A DNA stretch of 43,469 nucleotides from Chloracidobacterium sp. UBA3360 (GTDB lineage: Bacteria; Acidobacteriota; Blastocatellia; Pyrinomonadales; Pyrinomonadaceae): positions 1-43,469 of the forward strand of contig DEQS01000093.1 in NCBI GenBank assembly GCA_002360555.1, written 5' to 3'. Positions within the stretch are counted from its first letter, which is position 1. Every line of letters starts with the position of its first letter. Made by a program: the position numbers and the translations under genes. The notes beneath the pieces are model-generated. The model made no database searches, had not been told where the DNA came from, and worked only from the letters and a program-made list of their open reading frames with translations. Positions 7,844-16,679 of this stretch are shown here, one piece after another.

Positions 7844-9475
7844 GTGATACGAGATGATCTCACATCGCAAACCGATCTAACGGAACATGGACATGGCACC
7901 GGGCCGATCCGGTCTAGGCGGCCGGCTTACATCGATTTTTTTCCGCCATGTAATAATGCCTGTCCGGCAGGTGAAAATATACAATCGTGGCTCGCTCTCA
8001 CGCAGGAAGGGAAGCATTTTGAAGCATGGCAAAAGCTCACAGAAGACAATCCATTTCCGGCGATCCATGGGCGTGTCTGCTACCACACTTGTGAAGACTC
8101 TTGCAATCGCGGGGCGATCGACACTTCCGTAAGCATTCACTCCGTCGAGCGTTTTCTAGGTGATCTGGCGATTACCGAAGAGTGGAAATTCGCAAAGCCA
8201 AAGCGAAAGACACAGAAAAGAATCTTGGTCGTTGGGGCCGGACCTAGCGGCCTTTCAGCCGCATACCACCTCGCTCGACTTGGAAATGATGTTGCTATTT
8301 ACGAGGCCGGCCCGATCGCCGGCGGCATGATGAATTTTGGTATCCCGGCCTATCGACTGCCTCGAGATGTACTGAAAGCGGAGGTCGCACGAATCGAGGA
8401 TCTCGGGGTAACGATAGAGTTGAACCGTAAGGTGACCGATCTGCTTGCAGAAAGGACCTCGGGTAATTTTGATGCCGTATTTATTGCTATCGGTGCCCAC
8501 ATTGGGAAAAAGACCGAGATCCCGGCGCGGGATGCCAACAAGATACTTGACGCTGTTACCTTTTTAAAAGACGTCGAGCTTGGCAAAGCTCCCCAGATCG
8601 GCCGCCGGGTCGCGATTTACGGCGGCGGAAACACCGCGATGGATGCGGCAAGAACAGCAAAGCGGCTCGGTGCTGAGGAGGCATTGATCATATATCGGCG
8701 CGACCGCGAACACATGCCGGCGCATGAATTTGAGGCTGACGAAGCCCTAAGCGAGGGTATAAAGATCCATTGGCTGCGTACCATCAAGGACCTCGATTCC
8801 ACGTCATTGACGGTCGAAAAAATGGAGATCGTAGACGGCCGCCCCGTCCCGACTGGCATCTTTGAGACGCTCGCGGCCGATTCGGTAATTCTTGCGCTCG
8901 GACAAACAACTGAAACTGCCTTTCTCGCCGGCATCCCGGGAATTGTCTTTGACGAAGACGGGACAGTCATAGTCGATAAAAATATGATGACCGGCCATGA
9001 TGGGATCTTTGCCGGCGGCGATATGGTCCCGAGCGAGCGAACCGTCACCGTCGCGACAGGCCACGGTAAAAAGGCTGCCCGTAACATCGATGCCTGGCTT
9101 AGCGGCCGCAGTTTTGTGAAAACACCCAACAACCCGTCAGTTTCAGCCGAGCAGCTTAGCGTTTGGTACCGTACAGACGCTCTCCCCAAACAACAGGAGC
9201 ATATAGAACCCGAGATCGCGATCTCCGGATTTGACGAGATCGTTGGCGGGCTTTCAAAGGACGAAGCCGTCTACGAGGCTCAACGCTGCTATTCATGCGG
9301 CAACTGTTTTGAATGTGACGGTTGCTTCGGAGCTTGCCCTGAACGGGCGATCATAAAATTGGGTGCCGGGCTAAGGTATAAGATCAATTACAACCTATGC
9401 ACGGGTTGCGGCGTTTGCTATGAGCAATGCCCTTGTCACGCGATCGATATGATCGGCGAATCGGAGGTATCGTAA
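7844..9475 (+). CDS. FAD/NADPH Fe-S oxidoreductase, glutamate synthase small-chain type, paired with NifJ
   Basis: A 543-residue flavoprotein, likely passing electrons between NAD(P)H and ferredoxin or the NifJ encoded next. It has an N-terminal Fer4_20-like domain (FFPPCNNACPAGENIQ, then CYHTCEDSCNRG) and an FAD motif VVGAGPSGLSAAYHL near residue 128. The NAD(P)H motif IYGGGNTAMDAARTAKRLG is near 263, and IFAGGDMVPSERTV near 386 closes the FAD site. The C-terminal Fe-S region has Cys482/485/488/491/494/498 and Cys519/522/525/529. The first group is richer in Cys than a plain 4Fe-4S motif. GTG start at 7844, preceded by GGAGGG with a 7-base gap. The stop overlaps the nifJ ATG by one base (TAATG). 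It is a distant paralogue of the flavoprotein at 142. Confidence 0.85.
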   Translation: MIRDDLTSQTDLTEHGHGTGPIRSRRPAYIDFFPPCNNACPAGENIQSWLALTQEGKHFEAWQKLTEDNPFPAIHGRVCYHTCEDSCNRGAIDTSVSIHSVERFLGDLAITEEWKFAKPKRKTQKRILVVGAGPSGLSAAYHLARLGNDVAIYEAGPIAGGMMNFGIPAYRLPRDVLKAEVARIEDLGVTIELNRKVTDLLAERTSGNFDAVFIAIGAHIGKKTEIPARDANKILDAVTFLKDVELGKAPQIGRRVAIYGGGNTAMDAARTAKRLGAEEALIIYRRDREHMPAHEFEADEALSEGIKIHWLRTIKDLDSTSLTVEKMEIVDGRPVPTGIFETLAADSVILALGQTTETAFLAGIPGIVFDEDGTVIVDKNMMTGHDGIFAGGDMVPSERTVTVATGHGKKAARNIDAWLSGRSFVKTPNNPSVSAEQLSVWYRTDALPKQQEHIEPEIAISGFDEIVGGLSKDEAVYEAQRCYSCGNCFECDGCFGACPERAIIKLGAGLRYKINYNLCTGCGVCYEQCPCHAIDMIGESEVS

Positions 9476-12400
9476 TGTCCGACCTGAATACTAATTGTGC
9501 GGTGACGCTTGATGGAAACGAAGCCGCCGTTTACGTTGCGTATCGCGTAAATGAGGTTTGTGCGATCTATCCGATCACTCCTTCTTCAGCAATGGCAGAA
9601 TTTGCGGATGAATGGTCTGCAAAGGACATCCAGAATATTTGGGGGAATATTCCCGAAGTCATGGAAATGCAGAGCGAAGGTGGAGCCGCAGGTACTGTTC
9701 ACGGGGCGCTGCAAACCGGATCGCTCACCACCACCTTTACTGCATCACAGGGCTTGATGTTGATGCTGCCGAACATGTACAAGATCGCCGGCGAATTGAC
9801 AGCCACGGTCTTTCACGTCGCGGCACGTTCGCTTGCGGCTCAGGGGCTGTCTATCTTTGGTGATCACCAGGATGTGATGGCGGCGCGAACGACCGGTTTT
9901 GCTTTGCTCGCCTCCGCCAGTGTACAGGAAGCCCACGATATGGCCCTGATCACTCAAGCTACGACGCTAAGGTCTCGCATACCGTTCATTCATTTCTTTG
10001 ACGGCTTTCGCACTTCTCACGAGGTGAATAAGATCAACTTTCTATCTGATGAACAGATTCGTGGCATGATCGACGACGATCTCGTCTTCGCGCATCGTAA
10101 ACGAGGTCTCAATCCCGACAACCCATTTATTCGCGGAACCGCTCAAAATCCTGATGTTTATTTTCAGGGCCGCGAAACTGTAAACACATTCTATTCGGCG
10201 GTCGTCGGCATTTTGAAGGATGAAATGCGTAAGTTCGCCGCCCTCACCGGCCGGGAATATTCCCCGGTCAAATACTATGGAGCGGCGGACGTCGAAGATG
10301 TGATAGTTATTATGGGGTCCGGAGTTGAAACGGCATCGGAAACAGCCCTATCCCTGGCCAATAGCGGCGAAAAGGTCGGCGTTATACAGATGACGCTTTA
10401 TCGACCGTTCCCAAACGACGAATTCATCGAAGCCCTACCCAAGGGCGTAAAACGTATCGCAGTTCTCGATCGAACAAAGGAAGCGGGCTCGTCCGGCGAA
10501 CCTCTCTACCAAGACGTCATGATCACATTGATGGAGGCGGTTTCTAAACGGCAATGGCCTGCGATGCCGTTAGTCGTCGGCGGCCGTTATGGCCTGTCAT
10601 CAAAGGAGTTTACTCCTGCGATGGTTAAATCAGTGTTTGACAATCTAACGTCAGGATCACCGAAAAATCATTTTACCGTCGGGATCAACGACGATGTTGG
10701 AATGACAAGCCTTGATGTAGATAGAACCTTCGCTCTGGACGAATCAGACTGGACACAGGCTCTCTTTTTTGGCCTCGGTGCTGACGGAACCGTCGGAGCA
10801 AATAAGAACAGTATCAAGATCATCGGCGAGAATACAGATCTTTTTGCACAGGGCTATTTTGTTTACGATTCAAAAAAATCCGGAGCGATGACAGTCTCAC
10901 ATCTTCGTTTCGGCAAGAAGCCGATCAAGGCTCCTTACTTGATCAGATCGGCAGATTTCATTGCTTGCCATCAATTCAATTTTCTCGAGAAGGAAGAAAT
11001 GCTTGCGTTTGCTAAGCCGGGTGCGACATTCCTTCTTAATAGCCCGTTTCCGATTGACGAGGTCTGGAACCGAATCCCGCTTGCCGTACAACGGGTCATT
11101 ATTGACAATGCCATAAAACTTTATGTGATCGACGCCGATGATGTTGCCCAAAAAACGGGCATGGCCGGACGGATCAATACCATAATGCAAACGTGCTTTT
11201 TCGCTCTTTCCGGTGTGTTGCCCCCTGACGAGGCGATCTCCCAGATAAAAAAGGCGATAGAAAAGACCTATCTGAAAAAAGGGCAGTCGGTGGTTGAAAA
11301 GAATTTCAAGGCAGTTGACCAAACACTTGCAAATCTTTTTGAAGTTCCTATTCCAGCAAATACGACGGCAACAAATGGTCACGCGGAGGGAATATCAGCA
11401 CAAGCCCCGGAATTCGTCCGTACTGTAACCCAGGCAATGATAAAAGGGCTCGGAGACAGCATACCGGTGAGCGCATTGCCGGTCGACGGAACCTATCCGA
11501 GCGGTACTTCAAAGTGGGAGAAACGAAACGTATCAAGCCGCATCGCAGTCTGGGAACCGGATCTTTGCATCCAATGCGGCAATTGCGGCTTTGTTTGTCC
11601 GCACAGCGTCATCAGGGCAAAGTTTTTTCACAAGGATCATCTCGACGGTGCCCCCGTGGGATTCAAATCGGCGCCTATCAATGCCCGTGGCTTTCCTGAA
11701 ACAAAGTATTCGCTTAACGTATATCTCGAAGATTGTACCGGTTGCAATCTCTGCCACGAGGTATGTCCCGTAGATGCTCCAGATGGCAAAGGCAACCGTG
11801 CGATATCCCTAGCGGAGAAATCCGCAGATCTTGGGCCCGATAGAGAGAACATCGGCTTCTTTGAAGGACTGCCCCAGAACGACAAGCCCGAGGTCGATTT
11901 TTCAACGGTTCACGGAGTTCAGTTTCTTGAACCCCTTTTTGAGTTTTCTGGTGCCTGTGCCGGATGCGGCGAAACGCCCTATATCAAAGTGCTGACGCAG
12001 CTTTTTGGCGATCGTTTGCTCGTAGCGAATGCGACGGGTTGTTCCTCGATATATGGCGGGAACCTTCCAACTACACCATGGACCTCCAACTCTCTTGGAC
12101 GCGGGCCCGCTTGGTCAAATTCGCTGTTCGAGGACAATGCCGAATTTGGATTGGGGATGAGGCTGACGGCGGACAAGCAACTCGATACCGCCCATCAACT
12201 ACTTAGGGGTCTGCGGCCTGAGCTCGGCGACGAGCTCGTCGACAATCTCATCGGGGCTCCGCAGCATTTGGAAAGCGAGATATCTGATCAGCGCCTTCGA
12301 GTTGCAGAACTAAAGTCTAAACTTGCCGGGATCGACAATACACAGGCTAAACACCTGATGTCGGTTGCGGATCAGCTTGTACACCGAAGCGTCTGGCTCG

Positions 12401-13053
12401 TTGGAGGCGACGGTTGGGCATATGATATTGGTTCAGGCGGCCTCGACCATGCGTTGGCGACCGGGCGTAATGTCAATGTTCTTGTCTTGGATACTGAGGT
12501 TTACTCTAATACGGGCGGTCAAATGTCAAAAGCGACACCGACCGCTGCGTCGGCTAAGTTCGCTGCGGCAGGGAAGCGAGTTGGCAAAAAAGATCTCGCA
12601 TTGCAAGCTATATCGTATGGCAACGTCTATGTCGCGCAAGTCGCAATGGGGGCAAATCCTCAGCAAACGCTGCTCGCTCTGCGCGAAGCCGAGGCATACG
12701 ATGGGCCTTCGCTAATTTTGGCCTATAGTCATTGCATAGCCCACGGCATCGACATGGAAAATGGGTTAAATCAGCAAAAGCTCGCGGTCGCCAGCGGCTA
12801 TTGGCCGCTCATCCGATTCAATCCTGTATTGCGAAAAAACGGTCATAATCCGTTTGTGCTGGATTCGCCAAGACCGACGATTTCATTAAAAAAATACGCC
12901 TATAACGAACTGAGATATAAGGTGCTTACGCAAACGGCACCGCTCGAGGCAGAGCGTTTGATGACGCTTGCACAAGAGATCGTAGATCTTAGATGGAAGA
13001 CCTACGAAGAAATGGCCGGTTTTGGGGCGAGTTCGTTCCAACCGGTTTACTAA
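9475..13053 (+). CDS. nifJ: Pyruvate:ferredoxin (flavodoxin) oxidoreductase, single chain
   Basis: Converts pyruvate and CoA to acetyl-CoA and CO2, giving low-potential electrons to ferredoxin or flavodoxin; cytosolic. All domains of the one-chain enzyme are present in 1192 residues. The alpha domain comes first (YPITPSSAMAE near residue 30, then TTTFTASQGLMLMLPNMYK). The gamma domain follows near 440-640. Two 4Fe-4S motifs lie at about 698 (CIQCGNCGFVCP) and 755 (CTGCNLCHEVCP). The beta domain has CAGCGETP near 828 and the thiamine-diphosphate motif GGDGWAYDIGSGGLDH near 978. I took the ATG at 9475, which sits behind GGAGGT and overlaps the previous stop; an upstream start would lie inside the previous gene. 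Under the sigma-54 promoter at 7771. Confidence 0.95.
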   Translation: MSDLNTNCAVTLDGNEAAVYVAYRVNEVCAIYPITPSSAMAEFADEWSAKDIQNIWGNIPEVMEMQSEGGAAGTVHGALQTGSLTTTFTASQGLMLMLPNMYKIAGELTATVFHVAARSLAAQGLSIFGDHQDVMAARTTGFALLASASVQEAHDMALITQATTLRSRIPFIHFFDGFRTSHEVNKINFLSDEQIRGMIDDDLVFAHRKRGLNPDNPFIRGTAQNPDVYFQGRETVNTFYSAVVGILKDEMRKFAALTGREYSPVKYYGAADVEDVIVIMGSGVETASETALSLANSGEKVGVIQMTLYRPFPNDEFIEALPKGVKRIAVLDRTKEAGSSGEPLYQDVMITLMEAVSKRQWPAMPLVVGGRYGLSSKEFTPAMVKSVFDNLTSGSPKNHFTVGINDDVGMTSLDVDRTFALDESDWTQALFFGLGADGTVGANKNSIKIIGENTDLFAQGYFVYDSKKSGAMTVSHLRFGKKPIKAPYLIRSADFIACHQFNFLEKEEMLAFAKPGATFLLNSPFPIDEVWNRIPLAVQRVIIDNAIKLYVIDADDVAQKTGMAGRINTIMQTCFFALSGVLPPDEAISQIKKAIEKTYLKKGQSVVEKNFKAVDQTLANLFEVPIPANTTATNGHAEGISAQAPEFVRTVTQAMIKGLGDSIPVSALPVDGTYPSGTSKWEKRNVSSRIAVWEPDLCIQCGNCGFVCPHSVIRAKFFHKDHLDGAPVGFKSAPINARGFPETKYSLNVYLEDCTGCNLCHEVCPVDAPDGKGNRAISLAEKSADLGPDRENIGFFEGLPQNDKPEVDFSTVHGVQFLEPLFEFSGACAGCGETPYIKVLTQLFGDRLLVANATGCSSIYGGNLPTTPWTSNSLGRGPAWSNSLFEDNAEFGLGMRLTADKQLDTAHQLLRGLRPELGDELVDNLIGAPQHLESEISDQRLRVAELKSKLAGIDNTQAKHLMSVADQLVHRSVWLVGGDGWAYDIGSGGLDHALATGRNVNVLVLDTEVYSNTGGQMSKATPTAASAKFAAAGKRVGKKDLALQAISYGNVYVAQVAMGANPQQTLLALREAEAYDGPSLILAYSHCIAHGIDMENGLNQQKLAVASGYWPLIRFNPVLRKNGHNPFVLDSPRPTISLKKYAYNELRYKVLTQTAPLEAERLMTLAQEIVDLRWKTYEEMAGFGASSFQPVY

Positions 13054-13073
13054 GAACCCAGAGGAGAAAAAAT

Positions 13074-14072
13074 ATGCCGGATCTTAGAACAACATATATG
13101 GGATTGAGTCTTCGATCGCCATTGGTCGTATCAGCCAACCCATTATCGCAAAAGCTGGACAATATTCTAGCGATGGAAGATGCAGGGGCCGGAGCTATTG
13201 TCTTGTTCTCTCTCTTCGAGGAACAGATACGGCAAGAAACTGCGACTCTCGAAAAGGTTTACCGCTCTACAACCAACTTTTCGTCCGAGGCTTCAGATTT
13301 CTTTCCGGATTTACATGACTATTCGGTTGGTACAGCCAAATACCTTGAGATAATAAGAAAAGCAAAGGAAAGAGTCGATATTCCGATAATCGCTAGTCTC
13401 AATGGCATAACTCCCGAGGGCTGGATCGAATATGCTCGGGAGATCGAACAGGCTGGAGCGGATGGGCTTGAGATAAACATATTTTTCATTCCTGCCGACA
13501 TCAATATGACATCCGCCGAGGTCGAAAAGCGGTATCTTGATATCGTTAAATTGGTTCGCGAAACGATCAGCATACCGATCGCGGTAAAACTCAGTCCCTA
13601 TTTTTCATCTATCGGAAACATCTCAAAGCAACTTCATGAGGCCGGTGCCGACGCTCTTGTTTTATTCAATCGATTTTACCAGCCTGATTTCGACATCGAA
13701 GAGCTATCGATCAAGACTAACCTTGACCTAAGCGTCAGATCTGAGATTCGGTTACCGCTTCTCTGGATCGCTGTCCTCTATGGACGTGTTCCAGTTTCGC
13801 TGGCCGCGACTACAGGTATTCAAGGTGCGACTGAGCTCGTAAAATACATTCTTGCCGGAGCTGATATTGGGATGTGCGCTTCAGCATTGTTGAGTAATGG
13901 TATTCCTTGGATCAAAACCGTGCTTAAAGACCTTGAGCTTTACATGAACGACATGCCGTTTCACTCCATCGAAGAAATGAAGGGGCAGATGAGCCAGCAG
14001 CACGTTTCCGACCCGACAGCCTATGAGCGAAGCAACTATATTCAGATCCTTGAAAGCAAAGGCAGGCGATAG
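13074..14072 (+). CDS. Dihydroorotate dehydrogenase-like flavoprotein associated with nifJ
   Basis: A TIM-barrel FMN protein of 332 residues in the dihydroorotate dehydrogenase superfamily: start LRTTYMGLSLRSPLVVSANP, IIASLNGITPEGWIEYAREI near 105, then IPIAVKLSPYF and LVLFNRFYQPDF. This divergent 'dihydroorotate dehydrogenase-like' type is often beside pyruvate:ferredoxin oxidoreductase genes, and no pyrimidine genes are nearby. A role in pyrimidine synthesis is therefore doubtful, and the true reaction is unknown. ATG at 13074 follows GAGGAG with a short gap and lies 21 bp after nifJ; longer readings run into nifJ. Last gene of the sigma-54 operon. Confidence 0.85.
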   Translation: MPDLRTTYMGLSLRSPLVVSANPLSQKLDNILAMEDAGAGAIVLFSLFEEQIRQETATLEKVYRSTTNFSSEASDFFPDLHDYSVGTAKYLEIIRKAKERVDIPIIASLNGITPEGWIEYAREIEQAGADGLEINIFFIPADINMTSAEVEKRYLDIVKLVRETISIPIAVKLSPYFSSIGNISKQLHEAGADALVLFNRFYQPDFDIEELSIKTNLDLSVRSEIRLPLLWIAVLYGRVPVSLAATTGIQGATELVKYILAGADIGMCASALLSNGIPWIKTVLKDLELYMNDMPFHSIEEMKGQMSQQHVSDPTAYERSNYIQILESKGRR

Positions 14073-14197
14073 TTTTGCAGTGCTTCTTTCAACGCTTGCA
14101 CAGTCGGTTCGTCGGCACTCGCAAAGTTGAACGCATCGCTCAGGTAGTTGTAATATGAACGCTTGAAATTTGAATATTAGGAAGACTTCAAACCACT

Positions 14198-14686
14198 ATG
14201 AAAAAATTGATGATCTTAGTCTCCATTGTATCGCTCACTTCGCTTTTTGCTGCCTGTGGCGGTGCGGCGAACACCAACACAAATAATTCAAACGCAAACG
14301 CGGCAAAGGCCAACACCGCAACACCAGCTCCGAGTGCAACGCCTGCACCGACCGCTGCGAATAACGCCAATGCGAATGCCGCTCCGAAAACTCAGGCAAA
14401 AGGTGACGAAGGCGAGGTCGAGGGCGAGCTGCAGGTCGGGAAGGCCGAATCGGTCATCCTCTATTTTGGCGAAGAGTCGGGCGATTATGCTGCATATTGC
14501 TTTGCGAACGATTCCGATGCGGGCAAAGCGATCCTGGCGGCGTGTAAGGACAAACAGCAGTGCGAAGTAAAGGGAACTATCGACGGCACAGTCAAGTGCA
14601 AAGTCCCTGGACTCGAAGCTGATCTTTCCGACAGCGGCCGAATAACCTCGGTTAAATCAGCAAAGTCGGTCGGCAAGAAAAAGTAA
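14198..14686 (+). CDS. Lipoprotein with Asn/Ala-rich linker
   Basis: A 162-residue predicted lipoprotein: hydrophobic signal (MKKLMILVSIVSLTSLFAAC), lipobox FAAC with Cys20, then about 45 residues of Asn, Ala, Thr and Pro linker. A folded C-terminal half of about 95 residues follows, with two internal Cys in AACKDKQQCEVKG that could form a disulfide. Its repeated short beta strands (VEGELQVGKAESVILYF, CEVKGTIDGTVKC) suggest a small beta barrel. The function is not recognised. It is a single gene followed by a bidirectional terminator. The Asn/Ala linker style recurs inside the substrate-binding protein at 17853. Confidence 0.75.
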   Translation: MKKLMILVSIVSLTSLFAACGGAANTNTNNSNANAAKANTATPAPSATPAPTAANNANANAAPKTQAKGDEGEVEGELQVGKAESVILYFGEESGDYAAYCFANDSDAGKAILAACKDKQQCEVKGTIDGTVKCKVPGLEADLSDSGRITSVKSAKSVGKKK

Positions 14687-14706
14687 TTCCAATATTATTT
14701 ACAACA

Positions 14707-14736
14707 AAAAGGGCGGCTATTGAAAGCCGCCCTTTT
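14707..14736. terminator. Bidirectional Rho-independent terminator
   Basis: A perfect 12-bp stem, AAAAGGGCGGCT with AGCCGCCCTTTT, around a 6-base loop. It gives a U-run on either strand. It lies between the convergent lipoprotein gene (ends 14686) and the LVIVD gene (ends 14758 on the other strand). Confidence 0.9.
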
Positions 14737-14757
14737 CTATTAATAACAAACCAAAGA

Positions 14758-16674
14758 TCAGATCCCCGGCTGTTTTAAGATCGCAGCCAAAGCCTGCATC
14801 TTCGCCATGTACGGGTCATTTTTCATCAGACGCGACTGCTTTTGAACCGAGGCGGCGAAACCAGCAAGTTTGCTTCGGACTGGCTTGTCTAACGCCGCAC
14901 GAATATTGGTGCTCTCAGCAGCCGACAAAGCAGAAACGCGTTCTAGCTGATCTACGTACGCCTTGGCGACGAGTATTTTGTTCGACCACTCGATCTTTTG
15001 CTGATTCTGCACATTTAGCTCAGCCACCCGAACTGATTTGGCAGCGTCGATCTCGTTCTGCGACAGGTTCTTGGTCGGCGTCAGTTCAAAAACGTCGAGC
15101 CCACGGGCGATCTCTGACGAGTAGATGTTGCCGTTGTACCAATACGCTGACCACGATCCGGCGAGAACGATCATCTTCGCATCGATCGGGCCGCGGTCGA
15201 AATAAGCGATCTCCATCGGTTTCGACGGGTCGGTGAAATCCATGATCGAGATGCCGCCTTGATACCAGGCCTGCACCTTGATGTCGCGGCCGGGTACTGG
15301 GATCAGCGAACCGTTATGAGCAACACAGTTTTCGCTGTCCGTCTGAGCGGATGGCATTTTGTAATAGCTAGCAAAACTCAATTTGTTGTCTCGCAAGTTG
15401 AAAATGGCATTTGCTCCCCAGACATTTGGATCGGTCGGCCTGCAACGGGCTCCCATTCCACCGCCCCATTCGTCGGTGAACACGACCTTTTTACCGTCGT
15501 TTGAGAATGCTGCTGAGTGCCAATATGAATAATTTTTGTCATTTACAGCGTCAATACGCTTTGGCTTTGCCGGATCTTTGATGTCCAGAATAATTCCGTT
15601 GCCCGAACACGCGCCAGCCGCCAAACCGATCGCCGAATAAACGGTGATGTCGTGACATTGGTCAGTGTCGGCGGGTTTGCCGGTGCCGTCGTCGTCGTGC
15701 GAACCGCCGTTGTTCAGGCCGTTTACCACACCTGTTCTAGGATCCATAAAGATACGCGGACTCGCTACGATCTTTGCGTTTTGCGGAGCCGCAACCGGCA
15801 CCTTGATCACCTCAATGCGAAACAAAGCCGTGTCAGGGTTTTTGTCGGGTGTCCCGTCCGAGCAACCGGCAAGCTCTTCATTAGGACGGACAAACGACGT
15901 GCCCGAGACATAGATATAGACGTTGTCCTTATCGTTCGGGTCGTTTACCAAAGTGTGCGTGTGCGAACCGCGGCACGTCTGTACCGCACCTACTTGTTTA
16001 GGATTCTTAATATCAGAAATATCAAAGATCCTGACGCCGCGAAAACGATCTTTTTGAGCCGCCGGCGGGCCGGGGTTCTGACCAGGAGCGGGAGGAGGAT
16101 TTGGCGGAAATCCGTCCGTACTGCAATCAAGCCGGCCGTTCTGCATTTCCACGGACATGAACATCAGATTTTTGTAAACCGATACGTCGCCTTGGCCGCC
16201 GGGGCAAATCATCGAGGTCAAAAGCTTTGGATTTGCGGGGTCGGCGATGTCAAAGATGTTCATCCCGTAAAAATTTCCGAGAAACAGATGATTTCCTTGG
16301 AATGCCAGGTCAGAATTGGCAAACGCCAAACCTGCAAGGGCCATTTTCATCGTTGGAGGGATCTGTGCCCCTTCGGGAACGCCCAATGCCTTAAGAGCCG
16401 TTCCGACCTTAGGGCCATTTGCATCAACACCGAGCTGAAACGCATCGGGTTTTTTTAGCAACATCAAATGTTTCATGCCAAACGCCGCTTCGCCTGCGTC
16501 CCATAGTCCCGGCGTCAATTTGTATCGCGGGTCATTAACGTCCGCTCCCGTCATCCCCGCGGGCAGCGGCGGAGCCTTCTCAATTGCTTCTTGTGCTAAC
16601 GAGGTAGCCACAAAGCACGAACATAAAAATAGGGAAGTTGCTAGTAAGCGGAAAATATATCCTCGGTTCATCAT
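14758..16674 (-). CDS. Secreted LVIVD-repeat protein
   Basis: A 638-residue exported protein with a signal peptide ending near SLAQ and several LVIVD-type beta-propeller blades. The recognisable repeats are GMNIFDIADPANPKLL, GVRIFDISDIKNPKQVG, GIILDIKDPAKPKRID and GISIMDFTDPSKPMEI. A His/Asp-rich segment (GGSHDDDGTGKPADTDQCHD) lies between blades. The C-terminal 110 residues are helical. LVIVD proteins are extracellular or periplasmic propellers without a defined reaction. Two ATGs are in tandem; the second, at 16671, is better spaced from GGAG. The DUF305 gene lies 5 bp upstream, so the two form an operon. Confidence 0.8.
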   Translation of the reverse strand: MMNRGYIFRLLATSLFLCSCFVATSLAQEAIEKAPPLPAGMTGADVNDPRYKLTPGLWDAGEAAFGMKHLMLLKKPDAFQLGVDANGPKVGTALKALGVPEGAQIPPTMKMALAGLAFANSDLAFQGNHLFLGNFYGMNIFDIADPANPKLLTSMICPGGQGDVSVYKNLMFMSVEMQNGRLDCSTDGFPPNPPPAPGQNPGPPAAQKDRFRGVRIFDISDIKNPKQVGAVQTCRGSHTHTLVNDPNDKDNVYIYVSGTSFVRPNEELAGCSDGTPDKNPDTALFRIEVIKVPVAAPQNAKIVASPRIFMDPRTGVVNGLNNGGSHDDDGTGKPADTDQCHDITVYSAIGLAAGACSGNGIILDIKDPAKPKRIDAVNDKNYSYWHSAAFSNDGKKVVFTDEWGGGMGARCRPTDPNVWGANAIFNLRDNKLSFASYYKMPSAQTDSENCVAHNGSLIPVPGRDIKVQAWYQGGISIMDFTDPSKPMEIAYFDRGPIDAKMIVLAGSWSAYWYNGNIYSSEIARGLDVFELTPTKNLSQNEIDAAKSVRVAELNVQNQQKIEWSNKILVAKAYVDQLERVSALSAAESTNIRAALDKPVRSKLAGFAASVQKQSRLMKNDPYMAKMQALAAILKQPGI

Positions 16675-16679
16675 TTCTC

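Noticed and set aside
13074..14072. Annotation as biosynthetic dihydroorotate dehydrogenase (pyrD)
   Set aside because: Divergent type, linked to nifJ and not to pyrimidine genes, so only superfamily membership is claimed.
15652..16458. Long plus-strand open frame (268 codons)
   Set aside because: It lies antisense to the well-supported LVIVD gene, its product is an Arg/Val-rich string without motifs, and it has no ribosome-binding site.
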